This document shows positions 1 through 8,574 of a stretch of 23,366 nucleotides of DNA, piece by piece (the first letter of the stretch is position 1; each line of letters opens with the position of its first letter). Source of the DNA: an uncultured Bacteroidota bacterium (GTDB taxonomy: Bacteria; Bacteroidota; Bacteroidia; Flavobacteriales; Flavobacteriaceae); NCBI GenBank assembly GCA_902610105.1, contig CACLUN010000009.1, forward strand, positions 1 through 23,366. The letters run 5' to 3'. Below the pieces are notes generated by a model. The model saw only the letters and a program-made list of their open reading frames with translations. It was not told the DNA's origin and made no database searches. The translations under genes were made by a program, and so were the position numbers.

Positions 1-851
1 GTCATTAGTTTGTCAACAAGACCAATTGCAAGTGCAGTTTCATTATCATTTCCACCATTTTCACTTACCAGCAAATGATAGTTGTCTCCGATATATTGAA
101 TTTTTCCTACCTCGAAATCTCTTCCAGCCTCCATTTTACTTTTATATTTTTCCCAAATCGGAGTTACAAACTCTAGCCAAGCGAGCTTGTCTGTTTCAGA
201 CATGTCATTCCTTGTATACCCCTCAGGCCCTGATTTAAAATCGCCGGCAGCATAGACGTTCATGTTTACTTTAATGTTTTCAAAGAAATCTTTTTGATAT
301 TGTCTAACCCTACTAAACCCAAACGGTCGAACAGAGCCATAGGAATCTCTTTCTAAAATCAGCTCATTTGCTTGTGAAGCAAGAAGGTATCCGGTTGTTC
401 CAAGGCCGCTTGTATAGGCAAGAATCTCTTTTCCGTTTTCTCTTGCTCCTTTCAAGGCATCTGCTATTTTTAAAGCAGAAGTGTAATAAGCTCTTAAGCC
501 ATCAACATCAAGATAAATAGCTTTAAGGTTGTCGTCTAAACCTGCACTATCAATAACTTTTAAAATATCTTCTAACTCAATTTGATTGGTGGAGCCTCCA
601 AAAATCTCAAATTCTACAAAAGTATCACCCCTAGTAATTGCCTTATCAACAATAACTCCTTTTGGTTCCAAATATAATATTTTGCCTTTCGTCTCAATTT
701 CGTCAGAGTCAAATACTGATATTATACTAGACAAAACACCTATTACTATTATCAATAAGAAAAAAGCTGTAATGCTGTTTACAAAAAACCGTCTAAATCT
801 GCTTAGCAGCTTATCTAAAAACGACATTATATTTTTAATTTTTTTAATCAT
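1..851 (-). CDS. sppA: Signal peptide peptidase SppA, 67-kDa type (partial, C-terminal half beyond window)
   Basis: Reading the minus strand from the ATG at 851 gives 283 codons that stay open to the window edge. The N-terminus has a basic stretch followed by one hydrophobic segment (about residues 24-47), as expected for a membrane-anchored protease facing the periplasm. At about residues 203-210 the motif GDFKSGPE contains Lys206, matching the catalytic lysine of the long SppA family (Lys209 in E. coli), and it is followed by a typical TRNDMSETDK segment. The family cleaves leftover signal peptides in the membrane using a Ser/Lys dyad. The nucleophilic serine lies in the second repeat, which is outside the window. 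An alternative start is the in-frame ATG at 827. I prefer 851 because it keeps the basic N-terminus, but no strong ribosome-binding site separates the two. It is divergent from the S9 peptidase gene. Confidence 0.9.
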   Translation of the reverse strand, partial: MIKKIKNIMSFLDKLLSRFRRFFVNSITAFFLLIIVIGVLSSIISVFDSDEIETKGKILYLEPKGVIVDKAITRGDTFVEFEIFGGSTNQIELEDILKVIDSAGLDDNLKAIYLDVDGLRAYYTSALKIADALKGARENGKEILAYTSGLGTTGYLLASQANELILERDSYGSVRPFGFSRVRQYQKDFFENIKVNMNVYAAGDFKSGPEGYTRNDMSETDKLAWLEFVTPIWEKYKSKMEAGRDFEVGKIQYIGDNYHLLVSENGGNDNETALAIGLVDKLM

Positions 852-976
852 GTTTCTTTTTTTAATATGAATTTAATTCCAAAATGTTCTCTAAAGGGAG
901 GCTTATTTTATAAACAAATCGAATTTAATAAAAATAAGACGAATGAAAAAGTTTCAAACTTTTATTAGATTTAAGC
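852..976. promoter_or_regulatory. Divergent intergenic region sppA / S9 peptidase
   Basis: This 125-nt AT-rich gap must carry the promoters of both flanking genes because they diverge. I see no perfect Bacteroidota -7 element (TAnnTTTG). The best minus-strand match has one mismatch (TCGATTTG, around 916-923), and a plus-strand near match (TAGATTTA, 966-973) lies too close to the ATG at 977 to serve. No tRNA, repeat or clear hairpin is visible. The promoter role is inferred from gene orientation, not from a recognised box. Confidence 0.35.
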
Positions 977-3388
977 ATGAAAAATTTTTACACCCTTGCA
1001 ATCTTTTTAATTGCATTTTCAATAAATGCTCAAGAAAACATAAAATATCAAAAACCATCTAAAGAAATTTTAGATTTAGTTGAGTATGAAAGACCACCCT
1101 CTGTTCAATATGATGAAGAAAAGAACTACATGGTTTTTTTATACAGAGACAACTATAAATCTATTTCAGATTTGTCTGAAAAAGAGTTAAGATTAGGGGG
1201 CTTAAGAATTAATCCAAAAACAAATATTGGAAGTAGAGTTACCTTTTATAATAATGTAAAAATTAAAAAAATAAAGGATAAAAACGGATCGGTTAATCAA
1301 GTTTCAGGCCTACCAGAAAACCCAAAACTAACTAACTTTACATGGTCTCCTGATGAAACTAAAATTGCACTAACTAATACAACAGAAAAAGGAGTAGAGC
1401 TTTGGGTTTTGGATCTTGAAACAGCAAGTGTGCTAAAATTGACAGATGCAATATTAAACGCCAATGTAGGAGGGGTCATTAATTGGCAGCCAGACAGTCA
1501 GTCAATGCTGGTTAAAACACTTTCACAAAACAGAAAACCATTAATAGACACAAGCTCTATGGTTCCTGATGGGCCAACAATTTCGAATAACTATGGAGCA
1601 AAAGCGCAAAACAGAACCTACCAAGACCTTTTGAAAAACAAATCTGACGAACATAACTTTGAACAGCTTGCAACCTCGTCTATACACAAAGTATCACTTA
1701 ATGGCAGCAAAGAAAAATGGCTTGATGACGCAATGTATAGAACAATTTCTTTTTCACCTGACGGAAATTATGTAATGGTTTCACAAATAAAAAAACCATT
1801 TTCATACTTAGTAACATATGGAAGATTCCCCTCTCAAACAGACGTGTTTAACAAGCAAGGAAAGTTGGTGACAAACCTTTTAGACACTCCTTTAATTGAA
1901 GAGCTACCAAAAGGAAGAATGTCAACAACAACAGGGAAAAGAAGCTACAGCTGGAGAGCAGATAAGCCCTCAACATTAATTTATGTAAAAGCTTTAGACA
2001 AAGGAAATCCAGCAATTAAAACAGAATACAGAGATGAGGTTTTTGAGATAGACGCACCTTTTAGCGGAGAAGGAAAAAGCTTGGTAAAAACCACAAATAG
2101 ATTTAGTGGAATTGACTGGGGAACTGAAAGTATAGCTATTGTTTATGATTATTGGTGGGACACAAGAAACAGAAAAGCATATATTTTTAATCCCTCAAGC
2201 CCAAACTCAAAACCTAAAACCCTATATGACAGAAACTATCAAGATATATACAGCGATCCAGGGAGTTTTTTAAAAACTAGAAATACATTTAACAAAAGCG
2301 TTTTGATGCTTCACAAAGGAAGCGCATTTCTTAGAGGAGCAGGGTTCAGCGAGGAGGGGCAGTTTCCGTTTATTGACAAAGTAAACATTACAACCCTAAA
2401 CAAATCAAGGGTTTACCAGTCAAAATATACAGACAAAGTAGAGGCTATCCAAGATTATAATCCTGCCACCAATGAATTAATAGTGAGAATAGAATCACCG
2501 ACTGAATATCCAAACTATTATTCTAAAAAAACATACGGTAAAAGATTAACCAAAATAACAGACTTTGAAAACCCTTTTGAAGAATTACAAAATGTTAAAA
2601 AAGAAGTAATAACCTACAAAAGAGACGATGGATTAGAGCTGTCAGGAATTCTTTATTTACCTGTCAATTATGACGAAGAAAAAAAAGAAAAAGCACCAAT
2701 GATTTTGTGGGCATACCCTAGGGAATTTAAAGACAGAAACAGCGCTTCGCAAAGCAATAAAAATGCTAACAGATTTACATCACCGTATTATGGATCAATG
2801 GTCTATTGGGTCACAAAAGGTTATGTAGTTTTAGATGATGCCTCATTTCCAATTATTGGAGAAGGAGATGAAGAGCCAAACGATAGTTTTAGAAAACAAT
2901 TAGTTGCAAACGGAAAGGCGGCTATTGATGCTGTTGATAAAATGGGCTATATAGACAGGTCTAAGGTTGCTGTCGGAGGCCATAGCTATGGAGCTTTTAT
3001 GGTTGCAAATCTTCTTTCGCATAGCAACCTTTATGCAGCTGGGATTGCTAGAAGTGGAGCCTACAACAGAACCCTTACACCATTCGGCTTTCAAAGCGAA
3101 CAAAGAAGCTATTGGGAAGCCCCTAGTGTATACTATACAATGTCACCATTTATGCATGCTGAAAAAATGAAAACACCATTACTGTTGATACATGGAGAAG
3201 ACGATAATAATTCAGGTACTTACCCAATGCAAAGCGAAAGGTACTTTAATGCATTAAAAGGTCTTGGAGCAACAGTAAGGCTAGTAATGCTTCCTAAGGA
3301 AAGCCATGGTTATGCATCAAAAGAAAGCATTTATCATGTTTTGTGGGAGCAAGATCAATGGCTAGAAAAATACGTAAAAAACAATTAA
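977..3388 (+). CDS. Secreted S9-family peptidase, glutamyl endopeptidase (CGEP/S9D) type
   Basis: 803 residues with a Sec signal peptide ending near residue 19 (AFSINAQ), so the protein is probably periplasmic or exported. The first ~560 residues are a beta-propeller-like region with repeated W(S/R/Q)PD-type blades. The C-terminal ~240 residues are an alpha/beta hydrolase domain. The nucleophile is Ser670 in GGHSYGAFM, the acid is probably Asp743 in HGEDDNN, and the base is His777 in ESHGY. The segment GIARSGAYNRTLTPFGF and the MSPFMHAEK motif closely resemble plant chloroplast glutamyl peptidase (CGEP, MEROPS S9D) rather than classical prolyl oligopeptidase or DPP4. It probably degrades peptides and may prefer cleavage after Glu, which cannot be confirmed by reading. 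Its stop codon abuts the stop codon of convergent rnpA with no base between. The domain class is certain and the specificity is inferred. Confidence 0.9.
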   Translation: MKNFYTLAIFLIAFSINAQENIKYQKPSKEILDLVEYERPPSVQYDEEKNYMVFLYRDNYKSISDLSEKELRLGGLRINPKTNIGSRVTFYNNVKIKKIKDKNGSVNQVSGLPENPKLTNFTWSPDETKIALTNTTEKGVELWVLDLETASVLKLTDAILNANVGGVINWQPDSQSMLVKTLSQNRKPLIDTSSMVPDGPTISNNYGAKAQNRTYQDLLKNKSDEHNFEQLATSSIHKVSLNGSKEKWLDDAMYRTISFSPDGNYVMVSQIKKPFSYLVTYGRFPSQTDVFNKQGKLVTNLLDTPLIEELPKGRMSTTTGKRSYSWRADKPSTLIYVKALDKGNPAIKTEYRDEVFEIDAPFSGEGKSLVKTTNRFSGIDWGTESIAIVYDYWWDTRNRKAYIFNPSSPNSKPKTLYDRNYQDIYSDPGSFLKTRNTFNKSVLMLHKGSAFLRGAGFSEEGQFPFIDKVNITTLNKSRVYQSKYTDKVEAIQDYNPATNELIVRIESPTEYPNYYSKKTYGKRLTKITDFENPFEELQNVKKEVITYKRDDGLELSGILYLPVNYDEEKKEKAPMILWAYPREFKDRNSASQSNKNANRFTSPYYGSMVYWVTKGYVVLDDASFPIIGEGDEEPNDSFRKQLVANGKAAIDAVDKMGYIDRSKVAVGGHSYGAFMVANLLSHSNLYAAGIARSGAYNRTLTPFGFQSEQRSYWEAPSVYYTMSPFMHAEKMKTPLLLIHGEDDNNSGTYPMQSERYFNALKGLGATVRLVMLPKESHGYASKESIYHVLWEQDQWLEKYVKNN

Positions 3389-3712
3389 TTAAAGCTTTTG
3401 GCTCAAATCCTCAATGCTTCTTTTTATTTCATTTGAATGAAGAACTTGCTTTGAGTTATATATTAAAAAAAACGAAACCCCTTTCGATATAAAGCCAGTA
3501 AGCTTTACATTTTTTGCTTGCTCTTTTACCCTTCTTTTTATAAGGTTCCTGTCAACAGCTAATCGAAATAGTTTTTTAGAGACACTAACCCCATATTTTA
3601 TTTCATCATCTTTAAAATCATAGCCTTTAAACAATAAGCCATCTGCTTTTATTGTAAAACCTTTTTCAAAAATGGTTTCAATTTTTTTCTTGTTCTTTAA
3701 GTAAAGAGCCAT
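3389..3712 (-). CDS. rnpA: Ribonuclease P protein component
   Basis: 107 residues, basic, slightly shorter than the usual 110-130. The central motif AVDRNLIKRRVKEQ is the RNR signature of the RNase P protein, which binds the catalytic RNA and the 5' leader of precursor tRNA. A FIKAD/GL and KFGVSVSKK-like block before the RNR region (KYGVSVSKKLFRLAV) fits the family. Its ATG overlaps the stop codon of the upstream M1 peptidase gene by one base (TAATG), which suggests translational coupling. rpmH, the usual partner of rnpA in many bacteria, is not adjacent. The gene is the last in the long minus-strand run, and its stop touches the stop of the convergent S9 peptidase gene. Confidence 0.95.
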   Translation of the reverse strand: MALYLKNKKKIETIFEKGFTIKADGLLFKGYDFKDDEIKYGVSVSKKLFRLAVDRNLIKRRVKEQAKNVKLTGFISKGVSFFLIYNSKQVLHSNEIKRSIEDLSQKL

Positions 3713-5508
3713 TAATCAATTACTACAGAGTTATCAAGCTGGTTAACGTCCGCAATTCTTTTGCTAGGATCAATTTCAATTTTTATTATTTTTTTATTTC
3801 CTTCAACCACGAATTCGTATTCAGTAGAGACCCAATTCCATGGCTCCATTAAATAAACCTTTTCATTAAACGATTTGTAGCCATGCAATAAATCATTTGG
3901 TATATAGTACAGATCAGAAGAACCGTCTTCAAAAGAAACAACCAACTCTATAGGCATAGGAATTCTTGCTTTTCTTTTAAGCGTTATTACCCTTTCGCTT
4001 TCGAGTGAAGAAATATCAATACCATAGTCTATTTTGTGAGGAGTTCGTGTCCACTCATTCAAATACCACTCAAGCTCAAGGTCAGAAACCTTTTCAGCAA
4101 CCCTTTTAAAATCATTTGGGGTAGGGTGTTTAAACTTGAACTCTTTAAAATACCTTTTCAATGTTTTATCAAGATTTTCCTTGCCAACTATATATCCTAG
4201 CTGCGAAAGAAAAACAGACCCTTTACTGTAGGCTGAAGCACCATATGCGAAATTATAATCATACCTATCAGAGTGAATTGTTTGAGCCTGTTCAAAACCT
4301 GAACTAGCTAAAAGATAATATCTGTCATAACTACTCTTGTGAGGAAACTCAGGAGCTACATCGTTTACATAATTTTCAGAAAGTGAAGTAACGTATTCTG
4401 TAAAACCTTCGTCCATCCATGCGTGTTTAGCCTCATTGGTAGCAAGAAGATGTTGAAACCATGCGTGCGCCATTTCATGAGCAGTAACACCTAACAAGCT
4501 TGGGTACGGCCTTTCGCCCGTAATCATGGTGCACATTGCATATTCCATTCCCCCATCACCACCTTGGATTATTGAATATTGTTTCCAAGGATATGGACCT
4601 ATGCTTTCTTCAAAATACTTCATCAGTTTTACGGAGTCATCTTGAAGTTTTTTCCAGTCATCGACGTTTACTGTTGGTTTATAAAAAAAGTGAAGGTCAA
4701 CTCCAGACTCAGATTTTTTAATATCATGTATGTAATCTGGGTCTGCGGCCCAGGCAAAATCATGGACATTAGGAGCATAAAACTTCCACGTGTTTGTTGT
4801 CCCTGCCTTTTTTTTAGGGGCTTTTTCTGAATATCCATGTCCAATTTCATTTGCATTAAGCAGGTACCCAGTGCCGCCAACGACATAGTTTTTGTCAATA
4901 GTAATATTTACCGAATAGTTTCCCCAAACTCCATGAAACTCTCTGCCTATGTATGGGTTTGGATGCCACCCTTCAGAATCAAACTCAGCTAGTTTAGGAA
5001 ACCATTGTGTCATTGTCATATCAACACCTTCTTTGTTGAGCTTTCCAGATCTTCTTATCTGCAAAGGTATTTGAGCTGTGAAAACCATTTCAAGCTTTGT
5101 TTTTTTACCTGGCAATAATGGCTTGTTGAGCCTCGCTAGCAAAACAGTTTCGTTCAATTCAAAATAAACATCCTTTCCATCTTGTTTTAACGAGCTTACA
5201 CTTATATCTCCGTAATCTTTTTCTTCTAAAGCAACTATTCTGCTTCCCACCCTTCGGTCTGGATCCCTGATTGTCCTAGACCTTATATCCATTTGACTGT
5301 TTGGTTTAAAAGCATTGAAAAACAAATGGTAATAGACTTTGTTTATTGTATCATTCGAGTTGTTTGTATAAAGTATAGACTGATCCCCATCATATGTAAA
5401 GTCTGAAACATCAACGCTGATGTTCATTTCATAATCAACATGTTGCTGCCAGTAATCTTGTGAGAAAGAAAGCTGAAAAAGAAGCAAGGCAAATATTATT
5501 TTAACCAT
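3712..5508 (-). CDS. Secreted M1-family zinc aminopeptidase
   Basis: 598 residues with a short signal peptide (MVKIIFALLLFQLSFSQ), so periplasmic or exported. The zinc site is complete: His344-Glu345-x-x-His348 and the third ligand Glu367 in WMDEGFTEY, giving the HExxH-(18)-E spacing of gluzincins. The substrate-binding GxMEN motif appears as GGMEY at 319-323, so the last position (normally Asn) is Tyr, as in several M1 subgroups. The N-terminal ~200 residues are the saddle-shaped beta domain. The protein lacks the long C-terminal helical domain of PepN, like other short bacterial M1 enzymes. It probably trims N-terminal residues from imported peptides. It starts 2 nt after the stop of the upstream MBL-fold gene and overlaps rnpA by one base, so it is probably cotranscribed with both. 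Confidence 0.93.
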   Translation of the reverse strand: MVKIIFALLLFQLSFSQDYWQQHVDYEMNISVDVSDFTYDGDQSILYTNNSNDTINKVYYHLFFNAFKPNSQMDIRSRTIRDPDRRVGSRIVALEEKDYGDISVSSLKQDGKDVYFELNETVLLARLNKPLLPGKKTKLEMVFTAQIPLQIRRSGKLNKEGVDMTMTQWFPKLAEFDSEGWHPNPYIGREFHGVWGNYSVNITIDKNYVVGGTGYLLNANEIGHGYSEKAPKKKAGTTNTWKFYAPNVHDFAWAADPDYIHDIKKSESGVDLHFFYKPTVNVDDWKKLQDDSVKLMKYFEESIGPYPWKQYSIIQGGDGGMEYAMCTMITGERPYPSLLGVTAHEMAHAWFQHLLATNEAKHAWMDEGFTEYVTSLSENYVNDVAPEFPHKSSYDRYYLLASSGFEQAQTIHSDRYDYNFAYGASAYSKGSVFLSQLGYIVGKENLDKTLKRYFKEFKFKHPTPNDFKRVAEKVSDLELEWYLNEWTRTPHKIDYGIDISSLESERVITLKRKARIPMPIELVVSFEDGSSDLYYIPNDLLHGYKSFNEKVYLMEPWNWVSTEYEFVVEGNKKIIKIEIDPSKRIADVNQLDNSVVID

Positions 5509-5510
5509 AA

Positions 5511-6365
5511 TTATAATTCGTTTATTGAAAAAGACTTGTCAAATCTTATGCCTTTTTCAGTTTTTTTTAATGAAACAAGCTGATGATGTGGATCATGCTC
5601 CATGAAAAGCAAGTAATCGTTTTCATACGCTTCGTTTAGAAAATCCGTTTTTTCAACCATTGTTATTAGTGGACGAACATCATAACTCATAATATATGGA
5701 ATTGGAATATGACCTGCTGTTGGTATTAGGTCTGCTGTGTATACTATCTCCCGCCCTTTATATTTTATTTTTGGAATCATTTGTTTTTCAGTGTGACCAT
5801 CAACACATAATACTTCTAAATCTAACTCTTCACAATAGTTAAAGCCTTTAGACATGTTGTTTATAAACTTTAGTTGACCAGACTCTTTTATTGGAAAAAG
5901 GTTCTCGCCTAAAAAAGAAGCCTTTTCTCTTGGATTTGGGCTGGTTGCCCAATCCCAATGGTTTTCGTTAGACCAATAATTAGCATTTTTAAACAAGACA
6001 TCGTAAGTCTCTTTAGAGGAGCCCCAAACTACAGCACCTCCACAATGATCAAAATGAAGATGTGTTAGAAGAACATCTGTTATATCTTCAACGCTAAATC
6101 CAGCAGAATTTATTGATTTAACCAGATTATCATTGCCCCAACGCTTATAATGTTTAAAAAACTTTTCAGATTGTTTATCACCCATTCCTGTATCGACCAG
6201 TATGAGTTTATCGTTGTTTTCAACAAGCATACACCTGGAGGACATTTCAATCATATTATCAGCATCAGCAGGGTTGGTTTTTGTCCAGAGAGATTTTGGA
6301 ACAACACCAAACATAGCACCACCATCTAATTTAAAGTTGCCAGCTTCAATTGGATAAACATTCAT
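5511..6365 (-). CDS. Metallo-beta-lactamase-fold hydrolase (lactonase-like subgroup)
   Basis: 284 residues with no signal peptide, so probably cytoplasmic. The dinuclear metal site is intact: His102-x-His104-x-Asp106-His107 (THLHFDH), His191 in VDGHTEKQ, Asp212 in YTADLIP and His257 in FMEHDPHH. This ligand spacing resembles the AHL-lactonase/glyoxalase II-like branch of the superfamily. The natural substrate cannot be read from the sequence. Proteins of this kind are common in flavobacteria and are often over-annotated as quorum-quenching enzymes. The gene lies 18 nt downstream of the APC permease gene and 2 nt upstream of the M1 peptidase gene, which supports cotranscription but says little about substrate. 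Confidence 0.88.
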   Translation of the reverse strand: MNVYPIEAGNFKLDGGAMFGVVPKSLWTKTNPADADNMIEMSSRCMLVENNDKLILVDTGMGDKQSEKFFKHYKRWGNDNLVKSINSAGFSVEDITDVLLTHLHFDHCGGAVVWGSSKETYDVLFKNANYWSNENHWDWATSPNPREKASFLGENLFPIKESGQLKFINNMSKGFNYCEELDLEVLCVDGHTEKQMIPKIKYKGREIVYTADLIPTAGHIPIPYIMSYDVRPLITMVEKTDFLNEAYENDYLLFMEHDPHHQLVSLKKTEKGIRFDKSFSINEL

Positions 6366-6383
6366 AGACGTAAATGTAAAGAA

Positions 6384-8555
6384 TTATCTTATAGTCAGCC
6401 TTAACACTGAACAAGCAGCTTTTTTTACAAACTTATCTTCACCAGCGCCAAAAAGGATCCTCAACCAATTATCCTTTTCTGGAGTTCCTAAGATTAAAAG
6501 GTCGTAACTTGCAGATTCCTCAGATATTGTTTCAACAGGGTTGTTGCTTTTTACAATTTTTAACTCTGATTTTGATTTTGTTGAGGCAATTACTTCCTCA
6601 GAGGTTTTTTGAAGAGAGTTTGTTTTACGCTCGTTTTCAGAAATTATATTTAAAAGAGTTAGAGACGCTCCAAAATGTTGACAAATTTTGTCTGCAACAT
6701 CAATAAATGATTGATTCCTTCTTCCAGGTCTTAATGCAATTAAAACCTTGGAAAATCTTCTTACTCCATTGTCTTTGTATAAAGCAAGGTTAGAGTTTAC
6801 ATTTCTTAAAAGCCAACCAATTGGATTTCCAACAAATATCCCAGACTGTTCTCTGCCGTCCCATTCCATAACAAGCCATTTACACTTGCTCTGCCCCGTA
6901 ATATTATCAATAGAGTTTGCAACATCATGTGTTGCAATTGATTCATAAGAAATGTTTAGATTTTTATATTTTCCAAGCTTTTCTAACCTTCTTCTTTTAG
7001 ATTCAGACGCTGGTGTATTAAGATCGATTGCCTCTAGAAACGTTTGATTTGGGACTTCAAACAAATTGATTGTATTGATTTTAGATTTATCATTAATGGA
7101 TGAAGCCATCTCTACCAACATTTCTGTTGATGTTTCATCACCAAGAAGCGGTACAACTATTTCAGCATTGATATTGCTTATGTCATCTGATGAACTAGAA
7201 GATGTAAGCGTAGGCTCATCCTTGTTTGATGATCCACCTTTGAATAAAAAAGATAAAAATCCATAATTTGATATAACACCGCTTCTATCTGTCTTACTGC
7301 CATAAATAACAAAAACAATAACCCCCAACACAAAAACACCCAACACAGATAACAAAGGCATTATTCCCAAGTATGAGAGCAGCACTATTCCGCTCAAAAT
7401 CCCAAAAATTTGAACATATGGGTAAAGTGGTGATCTAAAGGAAGGCTTGTACCACTGGGCGTTTGTTTCTCTTAACACAATGACAGAAAGCTCATTAAAA
7501 ATAAACATTAACACCTTAAATGCACTAGCTAGTTTAGCGATTTTTACTACGTCTAAATAAAGAATGGCCAATCCAATAATTATTGATGTTGTTAAAATAG
7601 CAGGGACAGGGGTTAAAAAATTTGAGCTTATTTTTCCAAGATAGCTTGGCATCAGCTTATCTTTTGACATAGCAAAAGGAAACCTCGAAGAGGCCAATAC
7701 ACCAGAGTTAGCCATTGACATCAACGTAATTACACCAACAACACCTGCAGCATACCCAAAATAATCACCGCCAACTGTCTGAAATAAAGTATAAATAGGC
7801 TTTATATCAGTTGCTAAAACACTTGCTTCAACATTTCCAACCAAAACAAGAGCTACCAATACATATATGGATGTTATTAAGAACAATGAGATAATCATTG
7901 TTTTAGGAATATTTTTTTCAGGATTTTTAATTTCTCCAGCTACGGCTGCAATCTTTGTCACTCCTGCATAAGAAATATATAAAAAAGCCACACCAGTGAT
8001 GAAACCACTATTCCCGTCTAAAAAAACAGGTTCAGTTAGCCTTGAATCAAAAGTGTTGAAACCCAAAAAAATTATTAAAATCAGTGAAACTACACTTATA
8101 GTAACAATAATAAGCTGAGTTTTTTCAACTTTTTTGACACCAAAAATGTTTAGTAGCAGAATAAACAGTAAAGCTAAAAGAGCAATGGATTTTGTTAAAC
8201 CTGAATCAACTTCAATTAATACATATAAATATGCGCTTAACCCAACAAGCGAAAAAGCACTTTTAAGAAGCAGAGAAAGCCAGAGACCAATTCCTGCAAT
8301 AGTACCAAACAAGGGCCCAAAAGCTCTTTCAATATACACATAAGTACCACCAGATTTAGGCATTGCGGTTGCCAGTTCTGACTTTGACAATACAGCTGGA
8401 AGAATACAAAGAGCAGCTACTAAAAAAGCTAGCCAAACTGACGAGCCAGTAATCCCTACAGCTAGGCCAGGCAGCACAAATATTCCGCTCAGCATTCCAC
8501 CAATACTAACCGCTATTGCACCGGGCAAAGAAAGAGTTCTTTGAAGCTTTTTCAT
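6384..8555 (-). CDS. APC-superfamily amino acid permease with C-terminal universal stress protein domains
   Basis: 723 residues. Residues ~8-430 are strongly hydrophobic, with roughly 12 membrane segments and APC signatures near the N-terminus (PGAIAVSIGGMLSGIFVLPG in TM1; AMPKSGGTYVYIERAFGPL between TM2 and TM3). It therefore probably carries amino acids or similar amines across the inner membrane. A Ser-rich linker (about 440-460) leads to a cytoplasmic region (~463-723) with two USP-like halves. The last half ends in ILGTPEKDNW...CSVLRL, resembling the nucleotide-binding G-x2-G-x9-G/S tail of UspA proteins. Such APC-USP fusions are known, and the USP part is thought to be regulatory. The gap to the upstream SCO gene is 19 nt and to the downstream MBL-fold gene 18 nt. 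The transported substrate is not evident. Confidence 0.88.
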   Translation of the reverse strand: MKKLQRTLSLPGAIAVSIGGMLSGIFVLPGLAVGITGSSVWLAFLVAALCILPAVLSKSELATAMPKSGGTYVYIERAFGPLFGTIAGIGLWLSLLLKSAFSLVGLSAYLYVLIEVDSGLTKSIALLALLFILLLNIFGVKKVEKTQLIIVTISVVSLILIIFLGFNTFDSRLTEPVFLDGNSGFITGVAFLYISYAGVTKIAAVAGEIKNPEKNIPKTMIISLFLITSIYVLVALVLVGNVEASVLATDIKPIYTLFQTVGGDYFGYAAGVVGVITLMSMANSGVLASSRFPFAMSKDKLMPSYLGKISSNFLTPVPAILTTSIIIGLAILYLDVVKIAKLASAFKVLMFIFNELSVIVLRETNAQWYKPSFRSPLYPYVQIFGILSGIVLLSYLGIMPLLSVLGVFVLGVIVFVIYGSKTDRSGVISNYGFLSFLFKGGSSNKDEPTLTSSSSSDDISNINAEIVVPLLGDETSTEMLVEMASSINDKSKINTINLFEVPNQTFLEAIDLNTPASESKRRRLEKLGKYKNLNISYESIATHDVANSIDNITGQSKCKWLVMEWDGREQSGIFVGNPIGWLLRNVNSNLALYKDNGVRRFSKVLIALRPGRRNQSFIDVADKICQHFGASLTLLNIISENERKTNSLQKTSEEVIASTKSKSELKIVKSNNPVETISEESASYDLLILGTPEKDNWLRILFGAGEDKFVKKAACSVLRLTIR

Positions 8556-8574
8556 TTGTTCTAAAATAAAGAAA

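Noticed and set aside
586..870. Plus-strand 94-residue reading frame with a hydrophobic C-terminus
   Set aside because: It is the complement of the sppA N-terminal region, whose minus-strand reading has clear family motifs.
5511..6365. Quorum-quenching AHL lactonase
   Set aside because: The metal ligands fit many MBL-fold hydrolases, and no acyl-homoserine lactone context exists here.
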